In this document: positions 26,247 through 35,676 of the stretch, piece by piece
Numbering within the stretch: the first letter of the stretch is position 1
How the letters are laid out: the number at the start of each line of letters is the position of its first letter
Assembly (NCBI RefSeq): GCF_000308315.1
Contig: NZ_CALJ01000325.1
Coordinates: forward strand, 1 to 42,229
Length of the DNA: 42,229 nt
Source of the DNA: Legionella tunisiensis
GTDB lineage: Bacteria > Pseudomonadota > Gammaproteobacteria > Legionellales > Legionellaceae
Direction: 5' to 3'
The notes under the pieces: generated by a model
Databases searched by the model: none
The model's input: only the letters and a program-made list of their open reading frames with translations
What the model was told of the DNA's origin: nothing
Translations under genes and position numbers: made by a program

Positions 26247-27129
26247 GCTGTGTCAACTTTTGGCAAAAAAGCTAAGGAATGCTTGCGCATGCAAGAAAGT
26301 ATGCTGTTGGAGGGCGTGGGTGTTTCTGCGCCGATTAAAAGCTATGTGGAACGACGTTCAGGTCTTAATCGCACGGGCAACTGGTGTGGTCACTGTCCTG
26401 ACCTTCCCCGTTTTTTCAAAGAGCCCGAATCTCATAAACCAAGACCTAAGATTTTGACGTGGGCAATGGAGTCGTTGCGACGATTTTATACCAAACCGTC
26501 TTCTTTTTTCCTGAATTACGTTTAACCCGTCCATCCAAGCGTCGCCAGCGCAGCGAAGCGCGTGAGGCAGTAGCAAGTGTGGCGCAGGTTCTTCTTCACT
26601 ATACGGAGTTGGCGAGCCTTCGCGTTGGTGTCCCGCATGCCACAGAGGGCTTTCGTTCATTAACGATAGCTTTTATTGCCAAAAAAGCCGGTATTGGGCT
26701 TAAGCGTGCGCAGCGAGCCATCGCCGTATTAAAGCGCGGAGGGTATTTAAAGCTGATAGAGCGTTTTGATACGAAGGAGGGGGGTATTGAGGAAGAGAAG
26801 CGTTACATTGGTCTTGCGGCGGTTAAAAGTTTAACGCCTTCTTTTTTAAAGCCTGCGGGATTAAGCTGCAGGCGCTTGCAGCGCAGCGCTGCCTGGCGAG
26901 AAAGCGTCTTGACAAAAAGAAGAAGCAGCTTGAAAGGGAGGCCGTTAAAGCGCCGGTCATTGAATTGGCAGCCATTGTCGGCGATAAAAAGAACGCCAAA
27001 GCCCACCTTGGCAGTTTACTAACCCATCTTAAAGAGGAAGAGCGCAAACAGCGTGAGCAGCGCGAACAGGAGAGGAAACGTCTCCATTCCCTGATAGCCG
27101 CAGGCGAGGCGCCTTTCGAAGAAACCTAA
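26244..27129 (+). CDS. repA: IncFII-like RepA replication initiator (frame reconstructed)
   Basis: One base restored at each of 26504-26509 and 26842-26847 gives about 295 aa. The middle of the protein is characteristic: LTRPSKRRQRSEAREAV, FRSLTIAFIAKKAGIGLKRA then QRAIAVLKRGGYLKLIERF, a winged-helix pattern of IncFII-type RepA. The C-terminus is strongly charged and helical (EERKQREQREQERKR). The start is uncertain: GTG 26244 has no clear ribosome site, and ATG 26289 is possible. It would initiate replication at the DnaA-box region just downstream. Confidence 0.75.
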
Positions 27130-27525
27130 GCGTGCCTTTTTGTTCAATGATTGTCATTCCTCGTAACGAAGCGTTCCTTGTCGCCTATAGGGAGCAGTGG
27201 AACAGCCAACGCACTTAAGCAATTCATTTTGTAGTGCAAAAACAAACCTAATCGTCAACTAAATGACTTCCGTATGATTTTTTTCAGGGTCGGTTTCTTG
27301 TCGTTGTGGATAACAGAAATCATAGTATGACTTAAGTGTCTCTATAAATAGGACTTAAGTGTCTTCTCTTACTAATAGTCCTATTTATTATATCCAGAAG
27401 GTATCTGTTGATAACCTTCTCTAAAAGGAATTGACCTTCGGTCAATCTCCCTTTTGATAACGCAATGCGCCATACAATAACATCACCTCATCACTCATCC
27501 CTTAGTCGCTATGAAAAATAACTAC

Positions 27526-27579
27526 GTGACAGCAATTTGCAAGGTTCGCTACGCTTTCCCCCTTGCAAACCGCCGTCAC
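27526..27579. other. Large imperfect stem-loop in the origin region
   Basis: A 19-base arm (27526-27544, starting GTGAC and ending TTTGCAAGG) pairs with 27561-27579 (CCTTGCAAA to GTCAC) with three mismatches, leaving a 16-base loop. It may be a single-strand initiation (priming) site or a termination structure for leading-strand synthesis. It could also be an oriT, but it is over 10 kb from the relaxase. Confidence 0.5.
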
Positions 27580-27763
27580 TCCGTTAATCACTATAACCGC
27601 GACTAAGCGACGAATGACGAGGCAGAGATTTATCTCTTTGACACTTCGCTTTTGCTAAGATAACACATAAGGAATTCGCTTCGCTCATTTTCTATTTTGA
27701 AAGCAACAAGCTCGGAAATCAAAGGCAGGTGGATAAATATTAAACAATGTGGTAATTAAAATC

Positions 27764-27794
27764 AATGTTATCCACAGATTCAGTGGATAACATT
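27764..27794. repeat. DnaA-box palindrome
   Basis: AATGTTATCCAC (27764-27775) is the perfect inverted copy of GTGGATAACATT (27783-27794), a 12-bp repeat that contains two DnaA-box cores. It lies just before the stop of the first coiled-coil gene and probably marks one end of the origin. Confidence 0.6.
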
Positions 27795-27812
27795 GTGATT
27801 TAGTGAGGATAT

Positions 27813-28891
27813 CTAATCAGGAATAAAGGTCAAAGGTCGCTCTTCTTGAGATTCTTCTTGTTTAGGGCTGGCCTTTTGTTTTAAAGCAATTGCTCGAAGA
27901 GCACGTTCTTTAATAGATCGACTGTCATGTAAAATGTTGTCGGCTTTACTAATGCTTTCTTTTAAAGCCGAGCGTGGGGTCTCAAACAGGCTGGCTTCAA
28001 CTTCACTATCCAACGAATCAAATTTTCCCACCTGACTTGTCGATAACACAACTTGTTTTTTAAGCACTGTAGATAATTCGGTAACAATTTGCTCGCTCTC
28101 CGAAGCTTCTTTTTCTACTATTAAAGAGTTTTGTACAACAGAAACAATTGCCTGTGAAACCAAATCCATCGCCGCTTTCTTTTCTATAAGAATTCCAGAA
28201 AGTGATTCTATCTCCTGGTTAAGTTGCTCACCGGCATCGCTCAGGTTACCTGTTGTTGCCAGCATCTTTTGTTGCTGTTCCTGAAGTTGTTTTAACATCC
28301 CCTCAAGTCGAATGACCTGACTATGCAGCTTACCCGCTTCAATGCCTAATTGTGCTATCGTTGTGGATAAATTGACGGTTTGCTCTTCCAGCGCAGTAAA
28401 GGCCTCATCAAGCTTTCGTTCCATTTCATTAAACGTTTCTATCGATTGCTTTAACTCATCCCTAAGACCATTAAGGCTTTTTCTTATCGATTCCTTATTG
28501 GCTTCTTCTACCTGATAATGGTCTGATAGTATTTCACTCAACTTATAATAAGCGCCAACGACCGCGAAAAAGGCTAAGGCATGAACAGCCAATCCCAAAA
28601 CAATGGCGCCAGCGACTACTTCACCATGCAAGACCTGGCGATCAAACCAGCCTTTCTGCCCATAAAAATACGCCAGCTTTGAAAACTGACTGCTCTTTAT
28701 CTCATACCACTTTATCGCAAAATCAATATCAATATTCGCGTCAAATAGTTTTAAACGCTCAGTCTGTTTCTTTAATAACTCCAACTGACTCTTCGTTTTT
28801 TCTTTATCAGGTCTAATTCAGATTGTGTACCATCAGAAATTACAACTTCCTCTACCAGGGGAATACTCACTTCTTGCGCTTTACTATACAT
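27813..28891 (-). CDS. Membrane-anchored coiled-coil protein (frame reconstructed)
   Basis: ATG 28891 follows AAGGAAAT. One base restored at the T-run 28796-28801 gives about 359 aa. After a polar N-terminus (MYSKAQEVSIPLVEEVV), one hydrophobic segment GAIVLGLAVHALAFFAVVGA lies near residue 100. The rest is a long coiled coil (LRDELKQSIETFNEMERKLD, then EGMLKQLQEQQQKML). It is in an operon with the second coiled-coil protein, 11 bases downstream of it. The architecture of one span plus a long coil suggests a tether or scaffold, for example in mating-pair contact, entry exclusion or partition. I do not recognise a family. Confidence 0.6.
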
Positions 28892-28902
28892 GGCGAATTT
28901 CC

Positions 28903-29732
28903 TTATTTAAAAAATGAGGGTGAGGGGGAACGGCCGCGTTTGTTTTCCTGCGCCGCTTCCAGTTGCTCGGTGAGGGTTTCTATTAATTGGTTTCCAGACG
29001 CTACTTCCTTTGTTAATTCATCAATTTTAAGGTTGTATTCGGTTAACTCAGTAGTAAAAGATTGAGATTGTTGTTTAATTTTTAGCTCAAGAGACTCAAT
29101 TGCAAGGTTTTTTGATGATTTTGCGAAACCAGAAGTGCTATTTGTTCTTTCATTGCTTCTATTTCTTGAGAGGTCTTCTGTTGTTTGATTTCAGAAGAAC
29201 TTACACGGACTTTTGTCTCCACTAATTCCTTTGATGTTTCCTCAAGGCGCGTATTTGACAAAAGTAATTGTCGCTGTGCCTCATCCAAGGCGACCATTTT
29301 TTCATTCAATTCGTGCTGCAAACGGGTAATGAGTTCCTGTTGCGCACGAGCAGTTTTTTCAAGCTCTTCCGAGAGCGGTGTTATTTCTTCAACCTGCCTT
29401 TGAAGCTCTGTACTGTCATCACCGACGCCCTGAACAAGGCGTTGAATCTCAGTCTGTTGCTGAACCACGTCAGTATCCAGTTCGTCTTTTCGCTGCTGAA
29501 TCCCTGTGATTACTTCATCTAAATGCTGCATCCGCTTTGACTCCTGTTCCTGTTTTTCTTTCGTTAAATTAATCAATAAATCATTCTTACGTTTCTCTAC
29601 ACGACTTGGGTCTATCCAGTCACGTACTCCGTTATAAACATACGAAGTCGCCTGATAACCTCCGTAGGCCGCACTTCCCAGGCCAAATGCTTTCGCCCCA
29701 ACCGCTAGTCCCGCTACAAATACTAATGGCAT
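28903..29732 (-). CDS. Second coiled-coil protein of the pair (frame reconstructed)
   Basis: One base restored at the T-run 29108-29113 extends the frame to TAA at 28903, giving about 276 aa. The N-terminus MPLVFVAGLAVGAKAFGLG is hydrophobic and Gly-rich, a weak membrane segment. From about residue 40 almost the whole chain is a heptad-rich helix (LTKEKQEQESKRMQHLDEV; ELEKTARAQQELITRLQHEL; KELVETKVRVSSSEIKQQK). The tail is short and basic (NKRGRSPSPSFFK). It is the first gene of a two-gene operon with the 359-aa coiled-coil protein. Both face away from the gene-poor region on their right. Confidence 0.6.
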
Positions 29733-30280
29733 CTCTGTTCCTTTTGTTAGTGAAAATGAAATAAATAACAGACGGATGCCTTAAAAATGGGCTTTTAGTT
29801 CGAGTGGAATTGGCTAACCAATGACTATTGATTAAGTCGAGCATGAACAAACTCCGTCTTAGCAAATAAATTATTTTGCCCTCAACGTCCCTGTTCCTGG
29901 CTGCTTTTGTAATAAATGGTTTACCTGGCAGATAAACTTAAATTTCTGTAATGCGCGCCATCTTAGCACCGACAATCGACCTGTCAATCAACGGATTAAA
30001 ATAAAGTTGAACGCTGCAGTAAAATAAAAGCAGGGTGGTTAAGCGTTGGCTAGTCTGTTGATTAAATAGCGCCTCTTACTATAAGGCGACTCGCAGGCAA
30101 TGGCGGCATAAGACTACCTCTTTATTAGCGTTGCCGATTAAACTTTGCCTGCCTGTATTCTTTATTACACAAAGTCCTTTTGGAACTCGCGAACCTACTA
30201 TACCTCTTCGGCACGTAACTCATAAGTTTCTGGGGGCAGCGAAGCTGCCGTTATAACAGATTATTTTGAGTGCATTAGCG
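29733..30280. other. Gene-poor stretch with one strong hairpin
   Basis: I see no supported gene in about 550 bases. The coiled-coil operon promoter should lie at its left end. GGCAGC (30235-30240) and GCTGCC (30244-30249) around GAA form a tight hairpin that could end minus-strand transcription from the YqaE-like gene. Confidence 0.4.
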
Positions 30281-30489
30281 CTAACCACTAGAATTTCGTT
30301 TCATTTGAAAGTTGGAAGTCCTTAATTTTTTATCCGTCTTGTACTGGGAGAGCGCATACACCGCCCATAACGCTGCCGGTATCCAGCCAATCATGGTTAC
30401 TTGTAGTAATAAACAAACCAATCCTTGAATGGGTTTTCTAATTGTGAAAAATACTATGAAAGGGAAAAAATTGCTAAAATTAATCGCAT
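30281..30489 (-). CDS. YqaE/Pmp3-family small membrane protein (frame reconstructed)
   Basis: ATG 30489 starts MRLILAIFFPFIVFFTIRKP once one base is added to the A-run 30465-30470. The second span LVCLLLQVTMIGWIPAALWA is followed by VYALSQYKTDKK, the standard ending of YqaE/Pmp3 proteolipids. The total is about 69 aa, slightly long because of a polar tail. Pmp3 proteins affect membrane potential and stress tolerance in other organisms. The role on a mobile element is unknown. Confidence 0.75.
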
Positions 30490-31220
30490 AGAAATTCCTT
30501 TTTCTTTATTGCACTGAAAAATAACATGTTTTTTAGCGCAATAAAAGCTTGGATTAGTTGAATGACATGCCTAATTCTACAGCAACATATTTGTCCTCCA
30601 TTTTCCATTTCTCCATTTGGTTATTTCGCTTTTAATTTTATCAATTAATGCTGCTTAGTTCCCAGAATGGGGCGAGTAGGAACTAAAGATCCTAATCGAT
30701 ATTTGTTAGGACTTGAAAACAGATTTGGCTGTGCTTGAATTATTTTGCAAATGAGCCAGCAATAAGGGGTTCCTTGCAGGAAGGTACGAAATTTCCCACT
30801 GACCCGCTACAACCCTTTACCAGTCTAGGCTAAAGCCAATAAATCGATTTTTTCATTGCTCATCAATTTTTCTATAACCTCATGTAAATAAAGACATTAT
30901 TTTTGTTGCAAAATTCATAAATTTTATCAGGGTCACCCAATTCTATTTCTTTTCATCCAATCCACGTTTGCGGAGATAGTCTCTAAGGGATAAATACTTC
31001 CCATACCCATAACGACCCCCGGCCGTGACCCTTTTTTACCAGGATCCAGGCCGGGGGTCTAATAGATTGGGATAGATAAGATTATTTATTACCTATTACA
31101 TTGTTAAAAATATTTTTTCTAACCCAGATCTCAAATAAATAGTTTGTTACAGGAATGGAGGCATGTCGTTTGTAAAAATTTATAAACTATAGTAAAGGCG
31201 CCTTTGTTAGCGCCTCCAAT
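30490..31220. other. Gene-poor stretch rich in inverted repeats
   Basis: No gene is supported in about 730 bases. It contains a long imperfect hairpin at 30506-30544 and an 8-bp pair TTAGTTCC (30655-30662) with GGAACTAA (30679-30686). It also contains a TTCCT-TGC-AGGAA hairpin near 30770 and an 11-bp GC-rich pair, GACCCCCGGCC (31014-31024) with GGCCGGGGGTC (31049-31059). The concentration of palindromes without coding potential suggests a recombination, transfer or transcription-termination region. Confidence 0.45.
31014..31059. repeat. GC-rich 11-bp inverted repeat
   Basis: GACCCCCGGCC and its perfect reverse complement flank a 24-base spacer. The GC-rich arms contrast sharply with the AT-rich surroundings. 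Such an element could be a strong terminator or a recombinase site. No T-tract directly follows on either strand. Confidence 0.5.
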
Positions 31221-31435
31221 TTAAGCGTTTTGTGTCGATTTCCTTAGCGCTTTTTGGTATTGCTTCCATTCTTTATCTTTTGCAAAGATAAAGTGAGCAG
31301 CCTCCTCGATGAAAAAGCCGATTTCATCAATATTCGCCCAAGCACAGTACTGTTGAATGGTTTGAAGGGTTTCGCTGCTAATTTCAGCTTTAATTTTTCT
31401 TTCTTAGTGCTGCGATTACCATTAATTATTGCCAT
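31221..31435 (-). CDS. Small RHH-like protein, copy 1 (frame reconstructed)
   Basis: GAGG precedes ATG 31435. One base restored at 31394-31398 gives about 71 aa: MAIINGNRSTKKEKIKAEIS at the start, then IDEIGFFIEEAAHFIFAKDK and a basic tail. The paralogue at 37517-37746 has nearly the same core (IDDIGFFIEEAAHFIFAKDK). The strand-helix-helix layout suggests a ribbon-helix-helix DNA-binding or relaxosome accessory protein (inference). Confidence 0.65.
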
Positions 31436-31489
31436 TGCTAAATATCCTCATTAGTAAACTTTCGATTTATCATAGCATAAGCAAAAAGA

Positions 31490-31954
31490 CTAGCTCCAAT
31501 TTAGTGACATTTGTTGACTATTCTGTAATTGAAAGTGATTTGCTGGCGTTGGTTTTTGAGGCAAGACAGCTTTCTTTTGCCCTGTTCTGGTCTTTCTTTT
31601 TTGCATTACTACCGGAATTTCTATAGAACATTCCCAAAGCAGAATTGTCTGAAATAGAACGTCCTCGGTGTGATAGGATACCAGATGGTAATCACGTTGG
31701 TTTCGTTCTTTTGCCATGAGACAAAAGTGCTCATAAGCATCAGAAAAGCATTCAAAAGCAATAAGTCGGCTTTGTCCCAGTTTAGATTTGATGCGCCCAT
31801 TGGTGACGCAAAGTGTCCAGTCACCTAATAAATCCTTTTCCAGACGAATGACGTAATAGCGTGTTGCCTTTTCAAAACGGATAGCGTGATAAGATTCTGT
31901 TAATTTAAAATTAAGACAATGAAGCCAGGGTTGGGCGATAAACCAGGGAGCCAT
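31490..31954 (-). CDS. WGR-like domain protein
   Basis: The 154-aa protein has a central region, RYYVIRLEKDLLGDWTLCVT then GRIKSKLGQSRLIAF and FSDAYEHFCLMAKERNQRDY, that fits the compact WGR domain found in DNA-associated bacterial proteins. It lacks an exact W-G-R triplet: the matching segment is GDW..NGR. A basic, Gln-rich tail follows. ATG 31954 overlaps the stop of the gene fragment upstream (TAATG), so the two are translationally coupled. Confidence 0.6.
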   Translation of the reverse strand: MAPWFIAQPWLHCLNFKLTESYHAIRFEKATRYYVIRLEKDLLGDWTLCVTNGRIKSKLGQSRLIAFECFSDAYEHFCLMAKERNQRDYHLVSYHTEDVLFQTILLWECSIEIPVVMQKRKTRTGQKKAVLPQKPTPANHFQLQNSQQMSLNWS

Positions 31955-32234
31955 TACCAGGATTTACCCGTTATAGTTTCAATGGCACTCATCTCAGTAA
32001 ACCCATTTCGGGAATCGGCGATGGATTCTGCTTCATGCATTAAATCATAAATGGTTTCATCCAGCTCTTTTTCATTCGTGTAAGGGATTTTTAAAATGTA
32101 CTCCCAGCCATCCTTGTCTTTTTTAACCATATCAAAGGGTGAGAAGCAGTCATTTTCTATTTGTCGTCTGGATTCGTTCTTTCCCCGTACAAACTTATTG
32201 TTGTTTTCTACCCGTAACCAGATTTCAACGACCG
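31954..32234 (-). pseudogene. 5'-truncated gene abutting the resolvase
   Basis: A frame reading IAVVEIWLRVENNNKFVRGK, then WEYILKIPYTNEKELDETIY and ending ETITGKSW, runs from the end of the resolvase gene to TAA at 31954-31956. It has no credible start codon and no ribosome site. It either lost its 5' end when the resolvase unit inserted or would be fused to the resolvase if one A is missing at 32235-32241. The sequence looks like a genuine conserved protein C-terminus of about 93 aa. It is coupled to the WGR-like gene. Confidence 0.5.
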
Positions 32235-32836
32235 CTATTTTTTAGTGGCTTGGCTGCCAAGGATGGTTTGGTCGGGATTATTTTGGCGGTGGGTTTTAAT
32301 AATGCGGTAGACGCTGGCAATTCCCATGTTGAGCTTTTTTGCAATGGCAGTTCGAGTGAATCCCTGATTGATTAATTCCATCACCTCAGAAGATTTGGAA
32401 CGAGCTGTAGGCTTTCGTCCTTTGTACTTGCCTTCCTGCTTTGCCCGTTGGATACCTTCCAGTTGCCGTTCACGACGAAGATTGGTTTCAAACTCAGCAA
32501 AGACACCGAGCATATCCAAAAAAATTTACCTGATGCGTTGGAGGTATCGACGGGTTGTTCGAGTGCTTTTAAATGAATCTCTTTTTCTTTTAAATAGTGA
32601 AGGAGATTTTGTAAATCAAGAATGCTGCGGGTAAGGCGGTCAATTCGAGTAACCACTAAAGTATCACCTTCGCGAATGTAATCCATACATTCATCCAATG
32701 CAGTACGGTCTTTTTTTGAGGTACCACTTTTTTTCTCGGAAAAGATTTTTTTGCATCCTGCGTTTTTCAAAGCATCGAGCTGAATATCCAAATTTTGGTC
32801 AATCGTGGATACACGGGCATAACCAACAAGAGCCAT
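32235..32836 (-). CDS. Serine recombinase, resolvase/invertase type (frame reconstructed)
   Basis: One base restored at the A-run 32518-32524 gives about 200 aa, normal for the family. The catalytic motif is MALVGYARVSTIDQNLDIQL (Ser10). REGDTLVVTRIDRLTRS carries the conserved Arg residues, then FAEFETNLRRERQLEGI and the hinge KQEGKYKGRKPTARS. The C-terminal HTH is GFTRTAIAKKLNMGIASVYR. It could resolve element multimers, invert DNA or be the relic of a Tn3-like transposon; no transposase is visible. Multimer resolution would suit a partitioned plasmid. Confidence 0.88.
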
Positions 32837-33124
32837 TTTATTTTACCATCATTAGAATCTAAATATAGTGATATTAAGTTACCACAAATAAAATTCAAAT
32901 CCTATTGATAGAAAAAATAAGGTTTTTTAGAAAGATGGTAAAATTATCACAAGGGTGAACCCCTGTGATACTAAATGGCTTTCATAAAATACTTTTTAAA
33001 AATCATGGTGAGTTATTTATAGAATCATAACTAAGAGTTTGATCAAAATCGTTAAAGGTTTTGAAGTTAATATGCAAGCAGGTGCGTAGTTAATTATTTA
33101 CCGCTAATTAAGCGGCGAATTATC

Positions 33125-33153
33125 TTGAGAGTGCGGTGAATAAACTTTATAAT
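33125..33153 (+). promoter_or_regulatory. Sigma-70 promoter for the Fic gene
   Basis: TTGAGA (33125-33130) and TATAAT (33148-33153) are separated by exactly 17 bases, ending 25 bases before the ATG at 33179. The leader is very short. Confidence 0.65.
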
Positions 33154-33178
33154 CACATTAAAAATTGCGGTGATTACT

Positions 33179-34303
33179 ATGTGGATACATGAATATCGGA
33201 ACTGGCCAAATTTCACATGGAATGCTGAAGCGCTGGTTTTCAAGCTAGCTGAGATAAGGCATCGACAAGGCCATTTGCTCGGTCGAATGAAAGGCCTTGG
33301 ATTTACCTTAAAACAAGAAGCCAGTCTTAATACATTGACTAATGATGTGGTGAAATCGTCAGCTATTGAGGGTGAGAAACTTAATCAAGATGAAGTTCGA
33401 TCATCTATTGCTCGTCGTTTAGGGATAGAGCGCCCTGGTTTGATATCGTCCAGTCGAGTGGTAGAAGGCATTGTTGAAATGATGCTGGATGCAACACAAC
33501 AATTTTCAAAGCCACTCACAAAAGAACGATTGTTTGATTGGCATTCCGCATTATTTCCAACTGGGCGTAGTGGAATGCACTTTATTACAGTTGGTCATTG
33601 GCGAGGGATGGGCGCAGGACCAATGCAGGTTGTTTCGGGTTCTATAGGTCGTGAGAAAGTGCACTTTGAAGCGCCGAGTGCAGACAGGCTGGAAAAGGAA
33701 ATGGAAGCATTCCTTACATGGTTTGACAATAATAATTCTATTGATCCTGTGCTCAAGGCGGGAATTGCTCATCTTTGGTTTGTAACTATTCACCCCTTTG
33801 AAGATGGAAACGGGCGTATCGCCAGGGCGATTGGCGATATGGCGCTTGCACGCGCTGACGGCGTACCGGATCGTTTTTATAGCTTATCCACACAGATCGA
33901 GGCTGAGCGGAAAGATTATTACTCCCACTTGGAAAAACAACAAAGAAGCTCACCAGAAATAACTAGATGGCTAACCTGGTTCCTTGATTGCCTTGGTCGT
34001 GCCATTTCAAGTGCAGAAGATACGCTTGGAAAAGTGCTGTTTAAAGCACAGCTTTGGGATAAGATCAATCAGAAGCCTGTTAATGAACGTCAGCGTCTTA
34101 TCATCAATCGAATGCTGGAAGATGACTTTAAAGGATTTATGAATACATCCAAATATGCGAAGCTTGCCAAGTGCTCGAATGATACCGCTTTAAGGGATAT
34201 TCAGGATTTGAGAGGACGAAGTATTTTTATCCAGAATCATGGAGGAGGTCGGAGCACTAGTTATAGGCTTGCTGATAAAACTGATGATTTCGTTCAATCC
34301 TAA
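33179..34303 (+). CDS. Fic-domain AMP transferase with N-terminal inhibitory helix
   Basis: The start is ATG 33179 (MWIHEYRNWPNFTWN, typical of this subfamily); a GTG nine bases upstream is less likely. The length is 374 aa. The N-terminal domain (DUF4172-like) carries the inhibitory motif SSAIEGEKL around residues 60-68, which places a Glu in the active site in self-inhibited Fic enzymes. The active-site motif HPFEDGNGRIARA is intact at about 205-217. The C-terminus contains a winged-helix-like part (YAKLAKCSNDTALRDIQDL). The usual reaction is AMP transfer to a hydroxyl side chain of a target protein. It could act as a stand-alone regulator, toxin-like stress factor or effector. No antitoxin gene is adjacent. 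The frame is intact. Confidence 0.88.
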   Translation: MWIHEYRNWPNFTWNAEALVFKLAEIRHRQGHLLGRMKGLGFTLKQEASLNTLTNDVVKSSAIEGEKLNQDEVRSSIARRLGIERPGLISSSRVVEGIVEMMLDATQQFSKPLTKERLFDWHSALFPTGRSGMHFITVGHWRGMGAGPMQVVSGSIGREKVHFEAPSADRLEKEMEAFLTWFDNNNSIDPVLKAGIAHLWFVTIHPFEDGNGRIARAIGDMALARADGVPDRFYSLSTQIEAERKDYYSHLEKQQRSSPEITRWLTWFLDCLGRAISSAEDTLGKVLFKAQLWDKINQKPVNERQRLIINRMLEDDFKGFMNTSKYAKLAKCSNDTALRDIQDLRGRSIFIQNHGGGRSTSYRLADKTDDFVQS

Positions 34304-34375
34304 CCAAGGGAATAATTCATCCGGAGTGCGATTAATGGCTTTATCTTTATTTTGCAGTAGTGGGGGTAATCAAGA

Positions 34376-34650
34376 ATGGATGTAAGCTTAGCAACTCTTT
34401 TAATCGTTGGTTATTTAGCTGGTGGATTAATTACACTTGGCCTTTGTATCAAGAGTCTTCTTAATATAAGACAGCTAGTCAACTATCAAAACATTAATCT
34501 GCTGTCCATAAGACCAGATTTGAAACGATATCTAATTTTAAAACCAATTTTTTGGCCATATTTTTTTGCCACCGAAAAAATCCTATTGAACGTTTGTCAG
34601 AACTTTTCTTTAGACATTATGGTGATGAATACTTATTTTCAAAATTATAA
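34376..34650 (+). CDS. Small membrane protein downstream of fic (frame reconstructed)
   Basis: ATG 34376 opens MDVSLATLLIVGYLAGGLIT, a membrane segment running to about residue 28. Adding one base at the A-run 34575-34580 changes the tail to TEKNPIERLSELFFRHYGDE and ends the gene at TAA 34648-34650, about 91 aa. The corrected tail has a more natural composition than the uncorrected one. No family recognised. Confidence 0.5.
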
Positions 34651-34807
34651 AATATATAAATTAGTTTTCTAATAAATGTTTTAATTTTCATGATTAAATA
34701 CCTATTTCCAATAATTAAATGAATTAAAATGCGCTCTCTATATATGTCATATCACGTTATTCAAACTAGGCTCCTTGCTAATAGCCGGTGCGCTGTTTTG
34801 AAGTAAA

Positions 34808-35625
34808 TTAACCAAAATTATTCATGGCGCGTAATTTGCTGGTTAATACTTCTGAATTATTCAATGATTGTAATGTATCGAGTAACTCCTGTATTGTCCG
34901 ATGGTTTTTTAGCAAAGGATTAGCCCATAAAAACAAAATGTCGTCATCAGACAATATTTTTTGCACAATATCTGGTTTTTCTTCCAGTAAAAGTTCTATA
35001 GCACAGGCCACTAACCACCGAGCAGTTGATAACTCGCCCTTTGAAATTTCTTCTATGGTTTTTGGCGCAATGCTTTTATCTTTATTAAAAAGTGCTATCG
35101 CTTTTTGGTGAAGCTTTTCAGATTTATTGTGAATGGATAATAGCTCAGAGAATACTGCCTGTATTTTCAAGGAGACATCCGTTTTTATATTTTCGGACAG
35201 TCCGATTTGATTAAGGATTGTCAGTGCTTGCTGTTTTTTGTCATCAGGAAGGCTTGCTGTTTTAATTTTAAGCTGTCCAATAGCCGCACGTATCATGGCA
35301 TCATAAACATTCAAATCGAGGTGTTCTTCAAAGCATAGCGTGCTTAATTGATTAAGAACCTCCATGAAACTACTGGGCAATCGGATTCTAAAATCCTTTT
35401 GTTCGGACAGCGCTTTTGTTGAGAAATAATGCTCAATCGCTTTGAGATTGTTCATGTAGTGGTTTAATTCAATGGTTTCTTCCTGGCTTAATTTATCCCA
35501 GCCATTAAATTCATCGCAGTTATTTGCTTGAAATGAGCCATAGGTTGTTTTTTATCGGCTGATTGCACATGAACTCTAGGTGGCTTATTCATGTTTGCCT
35601 TAACGGCAAACGATAATTTTTTCAT
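34808..35625 (-). CDS. Hypothetical helical protein (frame reconstructed)
   Basis: AGGAG precedes ATG 35625. One base restored at the T-run 35548-35553 joins MKKLSFAVKANMNKPPRVHV to the long helical body, about 272 aa. No signal peptide or membrane span is visible. The C-terminal part (LLLEEKPDIVQKILSDDDIL, LLDTLQSLNNSEVLTSKLRA) is all-helical. I do not recognise it. The neighbour upstream on the same strand is the 107-aa gene. Confidence 0.55.
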
Positions 35626-35676
35626 GGGTCTACTCCTGTTGATAGCCTACTCCCTATAATGGGAGTAGGGTGCTAA

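Larger units (their letters stand above)
27130..27812. other. Origin-like non-coding region (candidate oriV)
   Basis: About 680 bases without a supported gene follow repA, as expected for an IncFII-type replicon. It holds DnaA boxes TGTGGATAA (27305-27313), TTATCCACA (27768-27776) and a third in GTGGATAAC (27783-27791). It also has two direct repeats GACTTAAGTGTCT (27329-27341 and 27352-27364) and an 11-bp inverted pair (27344-27354 with 27378-27388). A terminator-like hairpin lies at 27423-27455, and a large stem lies at 27526-27579. Confidence 0.65.

Noticed and set aside
27526-27579. The large stem-loop as the main oriT
   Set aside because: It lies in the replication origin area, more than 10 kb from mobC and the relaxase. 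The repeat at 38532 is better placed.
29632-29865. Minus-strand 77-codon frame
   Set aside because: It overlaps the start of the second coiled-coil gene in another frame and shows no protein-like features.
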